From contig FR889248.1 in assembly GCA_000431815.1 (NCBI GenBank), positions 1 through 59,200 on the forward strand: a DNA stretch of 59,200 bases, in the 5' to 3' direction. The notes under the pieces were generated by a model, which saw only the letters and a program-made list of their open reading frames with translations, searched no databases and had not been told where the DNA came from. A program made the translations under genes and the position numbers. The first letter of the stretch is position 1. Every line of letters starts with the position of its first letter. This stretch comes from Butyrivibrio sp. CAG:318 (GTDB taxonomy: Bacteria > Bacillota > Clostridia > Lachnospirales > Lachnospiraceae). Shown piece after piece: positions 8,637 to 17,796 of this stretch.

Positions 8637-8714
8637 TTTACCCCAAATGATTAATTTTATAACAAATTTGAGTAGAAAAACGAAATTGACTAATCCAAAA
8701 AGAGAGTTCATAAT
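8637..8714 (+). promoter_or_regulatory. Promoter of the LuxR-type regulator with upstream TTTACCCCAAAT box
   Basis: TTGACT (8686-8691), a 17-bp spacer and CATAAT (8709-8714). A TTTACCCCAAAT box starts 55 bp before the end of the -35 hexamer. A similar box starts 45 bp before the equivalent point in front of the PII gene, about one helical turn nearer. Confidence 0.5.
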
Positions 8715-8748
8715 CGTTATCAAAAATAAAATTAAGGAGGATGAGCTT

Positions 8749-9489
8749 GTGAAAACATTGGAGACAAACGACTGGATGATACTTAATAGTATCATATATA
8801 AGATTTACACGACTGAGGATGTTACGGTTATGAGAACGGCACTGCTTGAACAGCTTAAGATGATTATGGACTTTGACAGTGCTGATTTCTATCTGGCGGC
8901 GGCAGATGACAGCGGCAGACTGGTTGATCAGGTAACATATAACTGCGATGAAGACGGCTCGTCCAAATACAGTGAACTTGATTACAGCCGCGGCATTATG
9001 TATAGTGGCAAGAGTATGGTTTACCGTGAAACAGATATTATATCTGATGAGAAACGTGTGCAGACGGAATATTACAGAAAAGTTTACAAACCAAACAGCT
9101 GGCACTATTCACTGCAGATAATTCTCGGATACAACAAGGAATTTCTTGGTGTCATAACTTTGTATAGAACTATAGGCAAGGATAATTTTGCATATGACGA
9201 TGTGTTTGTAATGGACATGATGAAAGACCATCTGGCATACAGGCTGTATCAGGACAGATACGGTAATGACGGACAGGGACGCAAGATGTCCGTTATTGAG
9301 ATGGGCGAACGTTATGATCTTACCAGGCGCGAATCAACAGTTCTGGCGGCACTTGTGGACGGTGAAGAGAACCAGAAAGTGTGCGATGAACTCAGCATCA
9401 GCATAAATACACTCAAGAAGCATATATTGAATATATATCGTAAAACGGGCGTCAGAAACAGGGTTCAATTATTCAGAATGGTAAAATAG
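8749..9489 (+). CDS. LuxR-type transcriptional regulator with N-terminal sensory domain
   Basis: The start is taken as GTG at 8749 after AAGGAGGATGAGCTT (246 residues). A longer open frame back to 8587 would run through the promoter. Residues about 1-165 form an alpha/beta domain that looks GAF-like (FDSADFYLAAADDSG, then QIILGYNKEFLGVITLYR). Residues about 180-246 are a LuxR helix-turn-helix: LTRRESTVLAALVDGEENQ then the SINTLKKHILNIYRKTGVRNR recognition region. There is no receiver-domain aspartate pocket, so a ligand rather than phosphorylation is likely. It sits between the hydratase and the PII/polyamine uptake genes, so control of either is plausible but not shown. Confidence 0.85.
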   Translation: MKTLETNDWMILNSIIYKIYTTEDVTVMRTALLEQLKMIMDFDSADFYLAAADDSGRLVDQVTYNCDEDGSSKYSELDYSRGIMYSGKSMVYRETDIISDEKRVQTEYYRKVYKPNSWHYSLQIILGYNKEFLGVITLYRTIGKDNFAYDDVFVMDMMKDHLAYRLYQDRYGNDGQGRKMSVIEMGERYDLTRRESTVLAALVDGEENQKVCDELSISINTLKKHILNIYRKTGVRNRVQLFRMVK

Positions 9490-9499
9490 CAATATAAAA

Positions 9500-9567
9500 A
9501 TTACCCCAAATAAGTATTAAAATGGCTATAAATAAGTATTGAAACGATAAAAAGATGATAGTAATAT
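9500..9567 (+). promoter_or_regulatory. Promoter with AAATAAGTA upstream box, before the PII-pot genes
   Basis: TTGAAA (9539-9544), 17 bp, TAATAT (9562-9567). The 45 bp ending in TTGAAA contain AAATAAGTA and AAAATGG at exactly the same spacing as the region before the putrescine aminotransferase (24529-24573). A second AAATAAGTA lies just before the -35. The region is AT-rich, which weakens the match. Confidence 0.5.
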
Positions 9568-9572
9568 ATCCG

Positions 9573-9612
9573 TAAAGCGAAGGAGCTAATCGAAAAGATT
9601 GGCTCCTTTTTT
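9573..9612 (+). terminator. Leader terminator before the PII gene (possible attenuator)
   Basis: A stem AAGGAGC(T)AATC/GATTGGCTCCTT is followed by six T. It begins a few bases after the expected start of transcription from the 9539-9567 promoter, so that transcript would stop unless terminated conditionally. An alternative small hairpin AGC-GAAGGA-GCT (9576-9587) would compete with it, but it has only three pairs and its loop starts with G. It may simply end the LuxR-regulator transcript. Confidence 0.6.
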
Positions 9613-9618
9613 GTTATG

Positions 9619-9647
9619 TTGACGAGTATGAAAGTGCTCGCTATTAA
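9619..9647 (+). promoter_or_regulatory. Second promoter of the PII gene, downstream of the terminator
   Basis: TTGACG, 17 bp, TATTAA. This would allow terminator-independent expression of the PII and pot genes. Confidence 0.5.
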
Positions 9648-9677
9648 TTTCAATTTCAGGATAAGGAGAGGATCATT

Positions 9678-10022
9678 ATGAAAGAAATTAGCATGATTAT
9701 CAGACCGGAGAAACTCGAAGAAGTTAAATCAATTCTCGATGAGATTAACTGTGGTGGCATGACCATCACAACAGCTATGGGATGTGGCGCACAGAAAGGT
9801 GTGACCGGAGTCAACGAAATCAAAGGATTTAAGACAACAATTAACCTTCTTCCGAAGATGATGGTATCAGTCGTTGTAGAAGACAGTGTAGTAGAACCAA
9901 TTATCATGAAAGTTCGTGAAAAGCTTGCTACCGATCACGTCGGCGACGGTAAGATTTTTATCAAACCTGTTGAAGAGGCCATCCGAATCAGAACAGGTGA
10001 GCGAGGAGATAAGGCTCTTTAA
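9678..10022 (+). CDS. PII-family nitrogen regulatory protein without T-loop tyrosine
   Basis: This 114-residue protein belongs to the GlnB/GlnK family. Family members are trimers that bind ATP/ADP and 2-oxoglutarate and control nitrogen transporters and enzymes. The ATP-loop residues are present (GCGAQKG near 35-41, GDGKIFI near 90, RIRTGE near 103). The T-loop (about 42-57, ending LLPK) has no tyrosine, so the usual Tyr51 uridylylation cannot occur, and it is about two residues longer than in E. coli GlnB. No amtB or glnA is nearby. Instead a polyamine importer follows 62 nt downstream, hinting that PotABCD or polyamine breakdown is its target. The ATG follows AAGGAGAGGATCATT. Confidence 0.88.
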   Translation: MKEISMIIRPEKLEEVKSILDEINCGGMTITTAMGCGAQKGVTGVNEIKGFKTTINLLPKMMVSVVVEDSVVEPIIMKVREKLATDHVGDGKIFIKPVEEAIRIRTGERGDKAL

Positions 10023-10084
10023 GCCGCATCTTACACGAGAAGCACCGGCGGCGCTGGCCGGATCATAAGAAAGAGGTGATAACT

Positions 10085-11194
10085 TTGGGAAAGAACATAG
10101 TTGAATTAACCGGAGTAAACAAAATATATGGAACCAATCATGTTGTCAAGGATCTGACATTGACCGTGGAGGAAGGAGAATTCCTTACACTCTTAGGTTC
10201 ATCCGGATGTGGTAAGACAACAACTCTCAGAATGATTGCCGGATTTGAAGAGCCGACGACCGGAAGCATCAAAGTTGAAGGCGAGGCTATAGAAGAGAAA
10301 GAACCGTATGAGAGAGATGTAAACACGGTATTCCAGAGTTATGCATTGTTTCCGCATAAGACCATTTATGACAATATTGCATACGGGCTGAAAATGAAGA
10401 AAGTCCCGAAGAAGGAGATTGCCGAAAGAGTTAAGGAAATGATGGAACTCGTCCAGCTTGAAGGATTTGAGAAGAGATATCCTAACCAGCTTTCAGGCGG
10501 ACAGAAACAGAGAGTTGCGATAGCAAGAGCACTGATAAACAGACCTAAGGTTCTTCTTCTTGATGAACCGCTTGGCGCACTTGATTTAAAGCTTCGTAAG
10601 CAGATGCAGCTTGAACTTAAGAGACTTCAGAAAAAACTCAACATTACTTTTATATATGTAACGCATGACCAGGAAGAGGCACTTACGATGAGCGACAGAA
10701 TTGCAATTATGCATGACGGTGTCATGGATCAGATTGCAACACCTACCGAGATATATGAACATCCGGCGACCAAATTTGTCGCAACATTCATTGGTGAGAC
10801 CAATATTTTTGAAGGAATGGCCAAGATTGTGGACGGTGATAACATCACAATCGGAATTGAGAACGGTGATATTACCGGATGCGGTGCAGATTTTGCCGCC
10901 GGTGAATTTATAACCGTATCTGTAAGACCGGAGAAGATGAAATACTCATATGAACCGGTCGAAGGATTTACAATAGCTGCCAGAATAGTGGATTACATAT
11001 ATGTAGGAAATATCGTGAAATGTGTGGCTGAACTTCCTAATAAGACACAGGTAAAAATAGAACGTCTTGCCGGCGAGGAAGTACCGGCAATCGGAGATGT
11101 TGTATGTCTGTATTGGAATAAGGAAGATGCAGTGCTCATTCACAATCTTGATAACAGATTTTATCAGGCTGTTGAAAATGCAGTATTTGCGTAA
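10085..11194 (+). CDS. potA: Spermidine/putrescine ABC transporter ATP-binding protein
   Basis: Likely start is TTG at 10085, with AGAGGTG six bases upstream; GTG at 10076 lies inside that ribosome-binding site. The protein has 369 residues: Walker A GSSGCGKTT (about 36), signature LSGGQKQRVAIARAL, Walker B LLLDEPLGALD, the switch histidine in YVTHDQEEA, and a C-terminal TOBE-type domain from about 235 on (ETNIFEG, VSVRPEKM). It hydrolyses ATP to drive polyamine uptake on the inner face of the membrane with PotB, PotC and PotD encoded next. It lies 62 nt after the PII gene. Confidence 0.93.
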   Translation: MGKNIVELTGVNKIYGTNHVVKDLTLTVEEGEFLTLLGSSGCGKTTTLRMIAGFEEPTTGSIKVEGEAIEEKEPYERDVNTVFQSYALFPHKTIYDNIAYGLKMKKVPKKEIAERVKEMMELVQLEGFEKRYPNQLSGGQKQRVAIARALINRPKVLLLDEPLGALDLKLRKQMQLELKRLQKKLNITFIYVTHDQEEALTMSDRIAIMHDGVMDQIATPTEIYEHPATKFVATFIGETNIFEGMAKIVDGDNITIGIENGDITGCGADFAAGEFITVSVRPEKMKYSYEPVEGFTIAARIVDYIYVGNIVKCVAELPNKTQVKIERLAGEEVPAIGDVVCLYWNKEDAVLIHNLDNRFYQAVENAVFA

Positions 11195-11208
11195 GGGAGG
11201 CGGTTTGT

Positions 11209-12075
11209 ATGACAAAGCACAGATTTAAATCCAAAACGCTGCCGGCCATTTCAATGGTCGGACCTGTGACAATATGGCTTCTGGTGTTTGTAGCAGCACC
11301 GCTTGTGTATGTTTTTATCATGAGCTTCTGCGGACTTGATGAATTTTACAATGTAAGTTATCATTTTACGCTTAACAATTATAAGAGACTTGCAGATTCC
11401 AACTATGTGGATATATATCTTCATTCGCTTATAATTGCACTTACGACAACAGTTGTGTGCATCCTTTTGGCGTATCCGTTTGCATATATAATAGCCAGAA
11501 CCAAAAGCAGAAGGAAAAATCTTCTGTATATGCTTGTAATTATACCGTTCTGGACGAACTCTCTCATCAGAATTTACGGATGGAGATCACTTCTTGGTAC
11601 AAACGGCTGGATCAATACCTTCCTTATGAATTTACATCTTATAAGCGAACCGATTGACTTCCTTTACAAGCAGGGCACCACAATTTTCGGTATGGTTTAC
11701 TGTCTGTTCCCATTCATGGTTCTGCCGCTTTATACGGCAATTGAGAAACTGGACGGAAGCCTTCTCGAAGCTTCGGCGGATCTCGGAGCCAAAGGACCGA
11801 AAACATTTTTCAATGTAATACTTCCGCTTACATCAGGAGGAATTTTTTCGGGAAGCATTATGGTATTTATACCGTGTCTCGGATATTTCTTCGTAGCTGA
11901 CATACTTGGCGGCGGCAATTCAGATGTAATCGGTAACCTCGTAGAACGTCAGTTCCAGAGCGGTAACAACTGGCCGTTAGGAGCAGCACTTTCGATTATA
12001 CTTATCCTCGTAACGCTGATTCTGGTAAAGATTTATCAGAAGCTTGGCGGCGATATGGACAGTCTGGGGGTATAG
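11209..12075 (+). CDS. potB: Spermidine/putrescine ABC transporter permease
   Basis: This 288-residue membrane protein has six predicted helices. The EAA loop that docks on the ATPase is at EASADLGAKGPKTFFNVILP (about 185-205). The N-terminal pattern (VAAPLVYVFIMSFCG) is typical of PotB. Strong ribosome-binding site GGGAGGCGG. It lies 14 nt after potA, and the stop is 3 nt from potC. Confidence 0.92.
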   Translation: MTKHRFKSKTLPAISMVGPVTIWLLVFVAAPLVYVFIMSFCGLDEFYNVSYHFTLNNYKRLADSNYVDIYLHSLIIALTTTVVCILLAYPFAYIIARTKSRRKNLLYMLVIIPFWTNSLIRIYGWRSLLGTNGWINTFLMNLHLISEPIDFLYKQGTTIFGMVYCLFPFMVLPLYTAIEKLDGSLLEASADLGAKGPKTFFNVILPLTSGGIFSGSIMVFIPCLGYFFVADILGGGNSDVIGNLVERQFQSGNNWPLGAALSIILILVTLILVKIYQKLGGDMDSLGV

Positions 12076-12078
12076 CAT

Positions 12079-12885
12079 ATGAAAAAAAGAACCAAGAGAA
12101 AATTAAAAAAGATATTCAGTATAACTTTTTGTTCATTAATATATTTGTTTTTGTTCGCACCCATTATATACATAGTGGTCAATTCGTTTAATGCGACCAG
12201 ATCCAAACCATACCTGAGCTGGAAAGGCTTTTCGTTAGACTGGTATGTCAAGCTGTTTGATAACCAGACGCTTTTACAGTCATTCGGAAACACAATGATT
12301 ATTGCGATAACAAGCATGATACTTGCAACGGTCATAGGAACGCTGGCGTCGGTAGGAATGTACAAATTTAAATTTAAAGGCAAAGCAGCTATTGACGGAC
12401 TCTTGTATATACCGGTTGTTATTCCGGAAATCGTCCTCGGAATTGCGCTTCTTACGCTTTTTTCCAACATCAATATTCCGAGAGGCATGCTTACACTTAT
12501 AATTGCCCACACGACATTCTGTGTACCGTTTGTAATTTTTAACGTGCGTGCACGACTTGGCGGTTACGATATGTCAATAGAAGAGGCAAGCATGGACCTG
12601 GGAGCGGGAAGAATAAGAACATTCTTCGAGATAACACTTCCGGTTCTGGCACCGGGAATTGGCGGAGGTGCACTTCTTGCATTTACGCTTTCCATAGATG
12701 ATGTTATCATCAGTTACTTCGTCAACGGACAGACCAAGACATTTCCTCTCAAAGTATATGAGAGCATAAGAAGTGGTGTTGCACCGGACGTAAATGCGTT
12801 ATCAACCCTTATTCTTATCGGCACAACCGTTCTTGTCATACTGACACAGAGCGGACTTATAAAAAAGCTGCTTAAGAAGACATAG
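12079..12885 (+). CDS. potC: Spermidine/putrescine ABC transporter permease
   Basis: This 268-residue second permease has six helices, the N-terminal FAPIIYIVVNSFNATR and the EAA loop EASMDLGAGRIRTFFEITLP (about 172-191). It pairs with PotB to form the channel. Its ATG is 3 nt after the potB stop, suggesting coupled translation. Confidence 0.92.
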   Translation: MKKRTKRKLKKIFSITFCSLIYLFLFAPIIYIVVNSFNATRSKPYLSWKGFSLDWYVKLFDNQTLLQSFGNTMIIAITSMILATVIGTLASVGMYKFKFKGKAAIDGLLYIPVVIPEIVLGIALLTLFSNINIPRGMLTLIIAHTTFCVPFVIFNVRARLGGYDMSIEEASMDLGAGRIRTFFEITLPVLAPGIGGGALLAFTLSIDDVIISYFVNGQTKTFPLKVYESIRSGVAPDVNALSTLILIGTTVLVILTQSGLIKKLLKKT

Positions 12886-12906
12886 TGGTTGGGAAGGAGA
12901 GATATT

Positions 12907-13965
12907 ATGAAAAGAAAGAGAATTGTATGCGTAGCACTTTCACTGATGCTTGTATTATCACTTGCAGGATTTACCGGATGCGGTAAAAAATCAGCATCAA
13001 ACGGGGAACTTAATATTTTTACATGGACAGAATACGTTCCGGAATCAGTTATTGAAGATTTTGAAAAGGAATACGGAATCAAGGTTAACTGGACGACTTT
13101 CTCAAGCAATGAGGATATGCTTGCAAAGGTAAAAACCGAATCTGCCGGAACATATGATATAGTACAGCCTTCTGATTATATGGTTGAACAGATGATAGCA
13201 CAGGATATGCTGATGGAACTTGATAAAGATGTAATTACCAATATTGAGAACATCGACAGCGCATTTCTTGATCCATCATATGACCCGGGCAACAAATATT
13301 CCGTACCTTATCAGGGCGGTGTCGCAGCAATCGCGGTCAACACGGATAAAGTTTCCAAAGAGATAACAAGTTATGACGATCTGTTCAGCGAAGATCTGAA
13401 AGGAAGCATTGTATCTCTTGATGATTACAGAGCCGTAATCGGTATGACAGCGAGAAGCATGGGATACTCAATGAATGAGACTGACACTGACAAGCTTGCC
13501 AAGGTAGAGGAGAAGCTTCTTAAACTTAAGGACAATGTTAAAGTATACGATTCAGATTCACCGAAGAACTCGCTTATCTCAGGTGACTGTACGGTAGGCT
13601 ACTGCTGGGCAGCAGAGATCGCACTTGCACAGGAAGAAAATCCGGCAATCAAAATCGTATTTCCAAAAGAAGGACCTTATGTATTCATGGATAACTGGGC
13701 AGTCCTTAAGACAGCCAAGAATTCAGAGAATGCGATGAAATTCATAAATTATATGCTTGATTCAGAGACATCACAGAAAGTATCGGAGGAATTTCCGTAC
13801 CTTAACCCGAATGCCAAGGCAGTTGAAGAACTCGGAGATGAGTATAAGAGCAACGAGGCAAAGAATCCTCCGGCAGATGTAATTGCTTCAGGTGAATATG
13901 TATCCAACCTCGATACGGACACACTTGCTATATATGATGCAATGTGGACCAAGTTAAAGAAATAA
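12907..13965 (+). CDS. potD: Spermidine/putrescine-binding lipoprotein
   Basis: Start is the ATG at 12907 behind GGAAGGAGAGATATT; six upstream codons lack a ribosome-binding site. The 352-residue protein has a lipoprotein signal ending in AGFTGC (lipidated Cys about 25) and the PotD/PotF solute-binding fold (LNIFTWTEYVPESVIEDF, YDIVQPSDYMV, NKYSVPYQGGVAAIAVN, YCWAAEI). It is anchored outside the membrane and delivers polyamine to PotBC. Whether putrescine or spermidine is preferred cannot be read from sequence; the enzymes nearby favour putrescine. Confidence 0.92.
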   Translation: MKRKRIVCVALSLMLVLSLAGFTGCGKKSASNGELNIFTWTEYVPESVIEDFEKEYGIKVNWTTFSSNEDMLAKVKTESAGTYDIVQPSDYMVEQMIAQDMLMELDKDVITNIENIDSAFLDPSYDPGNKYSVPYQGGVAAIAVNTDKVSKEITSYDDLFSEDLKGSIVSLDDYRAVIGMTARSMGYSMNETDTDKLAKVEEKLLKLKDNVKVYDSDSPKNSLISGDCTVGYCWAAEIALAQEENPAIKIVFPKEGPYVFMDNWAVLKTAKNSENAMKFINYMLDSETSQKVSEEFPYLNPNAKAVEELGDEYKSNEAKNPPADVIASGEYVSNLDTDTLAIYDAMWTKLKK

Positions 13966-13989
13966 CACCAACAGGAGGAATGTTACATA

Positions 13990-15471
13990 ATGGAAATTAA
14001 GAAAATGTATATTGATGGAGAATGGACAGAAGGAACCTCCGGTAAGTTAATTGATTCAATAAATCCTGCAACGGGAGAGGTTATTGCTCAGGTTTACGAA
14101 AGCAGCCTTGAGGATACCAACCGTGCCATTGCCGCGGCCAAGAAATCATTCTACGTTACAAGAGAATGGCGTGACATGGATTCACAGCAGAGAGGTGATA
14201 TTCTCCTTAAGATAGCAGATACCATAGAAAAATACCTTCCGGAGCTTGCAAAACTTGATGCCATCGATAACGGCAAGCCGCTTAGAGAGGCAGAGGGTGA
14301 CGTTGATGACGGACTCCACACCTTCAGATATTACGCGAGCCTTATCAAAGCTCCGTGCGGAGGCGTATATGAGGTAAACAGCAACTTCGGTACAATGCAC
14401 TCGTATATGGTTCACGAACCGGTCGGCGTATGCGCCCAGATAACACCTTGGAATTATCCGTTCCTTATGGCCATCTGGAAACTCGCTCCGGCACTTGCGG
14501 CAGGCAACAGTATCGTGTTCAAACCAAGTTCCGACACAATGCTTTCAACAATTAAACTTTTTGAGATATTTGAGGAAGTCGGTCTTCCAAAAGGAACCGT
14601 CAATCTCGTAGTAGGACCGGGAAGTACGGTTGGCGACCTTTTGGCTTCATCACCTGATGTGGATATGGTAACATTTACCGGAAGCACCGCAGTCGGACAG
14701 TCCATAATGCGTGCGGCAGCCGGCAACGTTAAGAAAATCGGCCTCGAACTCGGCGGTAAATCCCCTAACGTCATCTTTGCGGATGCTGATTTTGAAGGCG
14801 CTGTTGAATGGGCAATGATAGGTATTTTCTTCAATCAGGGCGAGGTATGCTCCGCCGGTTCAAGAATTATTATTGAGGAATCCATCAAGGATAAATTCGT
14901 AGCGCGGCTTGCAGAACGTGCCAACGCAATGACACTTGGCAATCCACTCGGCAATCCGGACATGGGACCGCTTATCTCCGAGAAACACATGAACCGTGTT
15001 CTTTCCTATATAGAGAAAGGTAAAGCAGAGGGCGCAACTTGTGTATGCGGTGGATTCCGTTACACTGAGGGAGAGTGTGCAAAGGGTTATTTCGTAAGAC
15101 CTACTATTTTTGATAACTGTACATCGGATATGACGATTGTAAAAGAGGAAATCTTCGGACCTGTTGTTACAATCCAGACATTTAAGACGGAAGAGGAGGC
15201 TATTGCTCTTGCCAACGACACTCCTTACGGTCTGGCAGGCGGGGTATTTACCTCCGATGCAACCCGTGCAATCCGCGTTATCAAGGAAATCCGCGCCGGC
15301 ATTACCTGGATCAACTGCTACAATCCGACATTCAACGAGGCTCCTTGGGGAGGATACAAGATGAGCGGCATCGGTCGTGAACTTGGTGTCCATGGCCTTG
15401 AGGAATACCAGGAGGTTAAGCAGATCAATATGAATCTCACACCGGGCGTACTCGGCTGGTATGAACATTAA
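13990..15471 (+). CDS. Aldehyde dehydrogenase, probably 4-aminobutyraldehyde-type
   Basis: This 493-residue NAD(P)-dependent aldehyde dehydrogenase has QITPWNYPFLMA, the cofactor loop FTGSTAVGQ, the general base glutamate in LELGGKSPNV and the catalytic cysteine in NQGEVCSAGSR. It reads in the same unit 24 nt after potD, so oxidation of 4-aminobutyraldehyde (made from imported putrescine by the aminotransferase at 24.7 kb) to GABA fits best. Betaine aldehyde or another amino-aldehyde is an alternative. The start follows CAGGAGGAATGTTACATA. Confidence 0.88.
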   Translation: MEIKKMYIDGEWTEGTSGKLIDSINPATGEVIAQVYESSLEDTNRAIAAAKKSFYVTREWRDMDSQQRGDILLKIADTIEKYLPELAKLDAIDNGKPLREAEGDVDDGLHTFRYYASLIKAPCGGVYEVNSNFGTMHSYMVHEPVGVCAQITPWNYPFLMAIWKLAPALAAGNSIVFKPSSDTMLSTIKLFEIFEEVGLPKGTVNLVVGPGSTVGDLLASSPDVDMVTFTGSTAVGQSIMRAAAGNVKKIGLELGGKSPNVIFADADFEGAVEWAMIGIFFNQGEVCSAGSRIIIEESIKDKFVARLAERANAMTLGNPLGNPDMGPLISEKHMNRVLSYIEKGKAEGATCVCGGFRYTEGECAKGYFVRPTIFDNCTSDMTIVKEEIFGPVVTIQTFKTEEEAIALANDTPYGLAGGVFTSDATRAIRVIKEIRAGITWINCYNPTFNEAPWGGYKMSGIGRELGVHGLEEYQEVKQINMNLTPGVLGWYEH

Positions 15472-15488
15472 TCACATATGATAAGAGA

Positions 15489-15525
15489 CTCTCCGGAAGG
15501 GATAACCTGCCGGAGAGCTTTTTTA
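15489..15525 (+). terminator. Terminator of the PII-pot-aldehyde dehydrogenase unit
   Basis: CTCTCCGG/CCGGAGAG stem followed by CTTTTTTA. Confidence 0.85.
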
Positions 15526-15548
15526 TTTGGTTAACTTGTCCGGTTGCA

Positions 15549-15577
15549 TTGCCAAAATCATCCTCTTGTTGTATTAT
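15549..15577 (+). promoter_or_regulatory. Promoter of the YhgE/Pip unit
   Basis: TTGCCA, 17 bp, TATTAT, 35 bp before the first gene. Confidence 0.6.
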
Positions 15578-15612
15578 GAGGGTGCGATAAATTTCAGGAG
15601 GAAGTTTAAGCT

Positions 15613-17784
15613 ATGAAGAATATACTGGCAATTTTTAAAGCGGATGTCAGGGGTCTTGTAAAGAATGTGCTGGCATTGATAATAATAATCGGATTATGTA
15701 TTCTGCCATCGCTGTATGCGTGGTTTAATATATATTCTAACTGGGATCCGTACGCCAATACGGGTAATATTAAGATTGCGGCGTACTCGGAGGATGAGGG
15801 ATATACAGGTGAGGACGGTACAGTGCAGAATATGGGCGGGAAAATCCTCGACAACCTTAAAGAGAATACGGCAATAGGGTGGACGATGGTAAACTCAGGG
15901 GAAGAAGCCATCGAAGGCGTGAAAAGCGGCGATTATTACGCGGCTGTTGTTATAGAGAAGGATTTCTCATATAAAATGTTTAATATGTTTGCGGAAGGTT
16001 TTGCCAACCCGGGAATTACCTATTATGAGAATGAGAAGAAGAATGCCGTAGCCACGAAAATAACCGATACGGCGGTATCGACACTGCAACAGAGTATCGA
16101 CGCACAGTTTGTTGATGTAGTGATACGTACGGTTTTTGAACAGACCAACAATGTATCGGGAGAGATTGAAACCAATAATAAAATAAAGGAATTTACGGAC
16201 AAGCTTACAGCAGTTAATAATAATCTTATAACATATGAGACTACGATAGAAAGCCTGATATCAGCCAATAAAGAGCTTACCACGTCGGTGGGAAAGGCAC
16301 AGGACGAGATTGACAGCCTTAAGGGACAGGTTGATACCGGAATTGATGATGTGACCGGAGTGCAGAACGGAATAAGCACCACGAGGACAAGTCTCAGTGA
16401 TTTTAACGCCAAGGTAAAAGAAAGCGTGGCGCAGATAGAGTCATCACTCGATAAAGTGGTATCGGAACTGGAGAATACAACGGTTACCGATGATGTCCGG
16501 AAAATGGCGGACGATATGATACAGACGATGAAGGATGTCAATACACTTAAGAAAGAGGCGCTTAAGCTTGAGGCGGCCATTAAGGGAATAAAGCTTCCGT
16601 CGGATTATGATAAAGAGACGCAGGATGCGTTGAATGCCATCGGGTCTGTAATCGGAAATGCAGATGACATAAGAGAAGTTATCAATGGACTGGGTATTAC
16701 GGATGCGGCAGATAAAGTAACTTCCCGGATAGAGGCGGAGCTTGCCAAAAAGACAGACAGTGTTGAGGATGCGGTAAGGACATGCAAAGATTATGCTTCC
16801 AATATGCGTAATATGTTCACAAACAGTCTCATGCCACAGATTGACGGAATACTTGCCAATACGGAACAGATACTTGCCACTGTTAATACATTGCTTGAAA
16901 GCATTAATACAACACTTGAAAATACAGGAACGATTTTTGACGGAATGGTATCGACGATTGGTAGTACCAATCAGAGCCTTGAGCAGATGCAGGTAATCAT
17001 TCAGGGCGTGAGTGAGAAACTTAAGTCTGTGACAGAACTTTTTAATGGCACGACAGAAGATGAAAGGGTGCAGGCACTTAGGAAGCTTATGAGCGGTGAC
17101 CCGGATACTTATGGGGAATTTTTCTCCGAACCGGTGAAAATAGATACCGTGGAAGTATATCCGATAGCCAATTACGGTTCGGCGATGACACCGTTTTATA
17201 CCGTGCTTGCGCTGTGGGTAGGTGCACTTTTGTTAACTGCACTCGTTAAGGTTAAAGCCGAACCTAAGAATCTTCAAGGCGTTAAGCTGCATCAGCTGTA
17301 TTTCGGAAGATATCTGCTGTTTTTCGTACTCGGGCAGATACAGGCGTTGGTAGTTGTATTAGGCGATATATATCTGCTGCACTGCCAGATCCTTGACAAG
17401 GGTTTGTTCTGGTTTACCGCTTCACTTACAAGTTTCGTATTTACATTGCTGGTGTACTCGCTGACGCTTTCGTTCGGAGACATAGGCAAGGCAGTCGCGG
17501 TGGTAATAATGGTTATCCAGATTGCGGGTTCGGGCGGAACATTCCCGATAGAACTTCTGCCGTCCGTATATCGTAATATATATATTTTCTTCCCGTTCCC
17601 ATATGCGATTAATGCGATGCGTGAGACAATAGGAGGAATGTACGGCAATATGTATGTAAAATCGTTGCTGCAGCTGATGATTTTTGCGGTGGCGGCGCTT
17701 GTGCTCGGACTGGTCATAAGAAAACCTTTTATTAAGTGGAACCACTTCGTTGAGAAGCGAATGGAAGACACGAAGATGATGTAG
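15613..17784 (+). CDS. YhgE/Pip family membrane protein 1
   Basis: This 723-residue protein has the YhgE/Pip layout: one N-terminal membrane helix (LALIIIIGLCILPSLYAWFNI, about 17-37), a long extracellular helical, coiled-coil-rich part with an N-terminal alpha/beta domain (about 50-510), then five to six membrane helices of the ABC-2 permease type (about 520-705). Relatives include phage-infection protein Pip and the EsaA/YueB group of type VII secretion. No ESX ATPase or WXG100 gene is nearby. It is paired with a second copy at 18167, about equal in size, with a small membrane protein between. Confidence 0.88.
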   Translation: MKNILAIFKADVRGLVKNVLALIIIIGLCILPSLYAWFNIYSNWDPYANTGNIKIAAYSEDEGYTGEDGTVQNMGGKILDNLKENTAIGWTMVNSGEEAIEGVKSGDYYAAVVIEKDFSYKMFNMFAEGFANPGITYYENEKKNAVATKITDTAVSTLQQSIDAQFVDVVIRTVFEQTNNVSGEIETNNKIKEFTDKLTAVNNNLITYETTIESLISANKELTTSVGKAQDEIDSLKGQVDTGIDDVTGVQNGISTTRTSLSDFNAKVKESVAQIESSLDKVVSELENTTVTDDVRKMADDMIQTMKDVNTLKKEALKLEAAIKGIKLPSDYDKETQDALNAIGSVIGNADDIREVINGLGITDAADKVTSRIEAELAKKTDSVEDAVRTCKDYASNMRNMFTNSLMPQIDGILANTEQILATVNTLLESINTTLENTGTIFDGMVSTIGSTNQSLEQMQVIIQGVSEKLKSVTELFNGTTEDERVQALRKLMSGDPDTYGEFFSEPVKIDTVEVYPIANYGSAMTPFYTVLALWVGALLLTALVKVKAEPKNLQGVKLHQLYFGRYLLFFVLGQIQALVVVLGDIYLLHCQILDKGLFWFTASLTSFVFTLLVYSLTLSFGDIGKAVAVVIMVIQIAGSGGTFPIELLPSVYRNIYIFFPFPYAINAMRETIGGMYGNMYVKSLLQLMIFAVAALVLGLVIRKPFIKWNHFVEKRMEDTKMM

Positions 17785-17796
17785 GAGGGACTTAAG

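Noticed and set aside
8587..8748. Longer N-terminus of the LuxR-type regulator
   Set aside because: It would include the preceding terminator arm and the TTGACT/CATAAT promoter and lacks a ribosome-binding site; GTG 8749 has AAGGAGG.
10076..10084. GTG start for potA
   Set aside because: The GTG is part of the AGAGGTG ribosome-binding site; the TTG nine bases later is at the proper distance.
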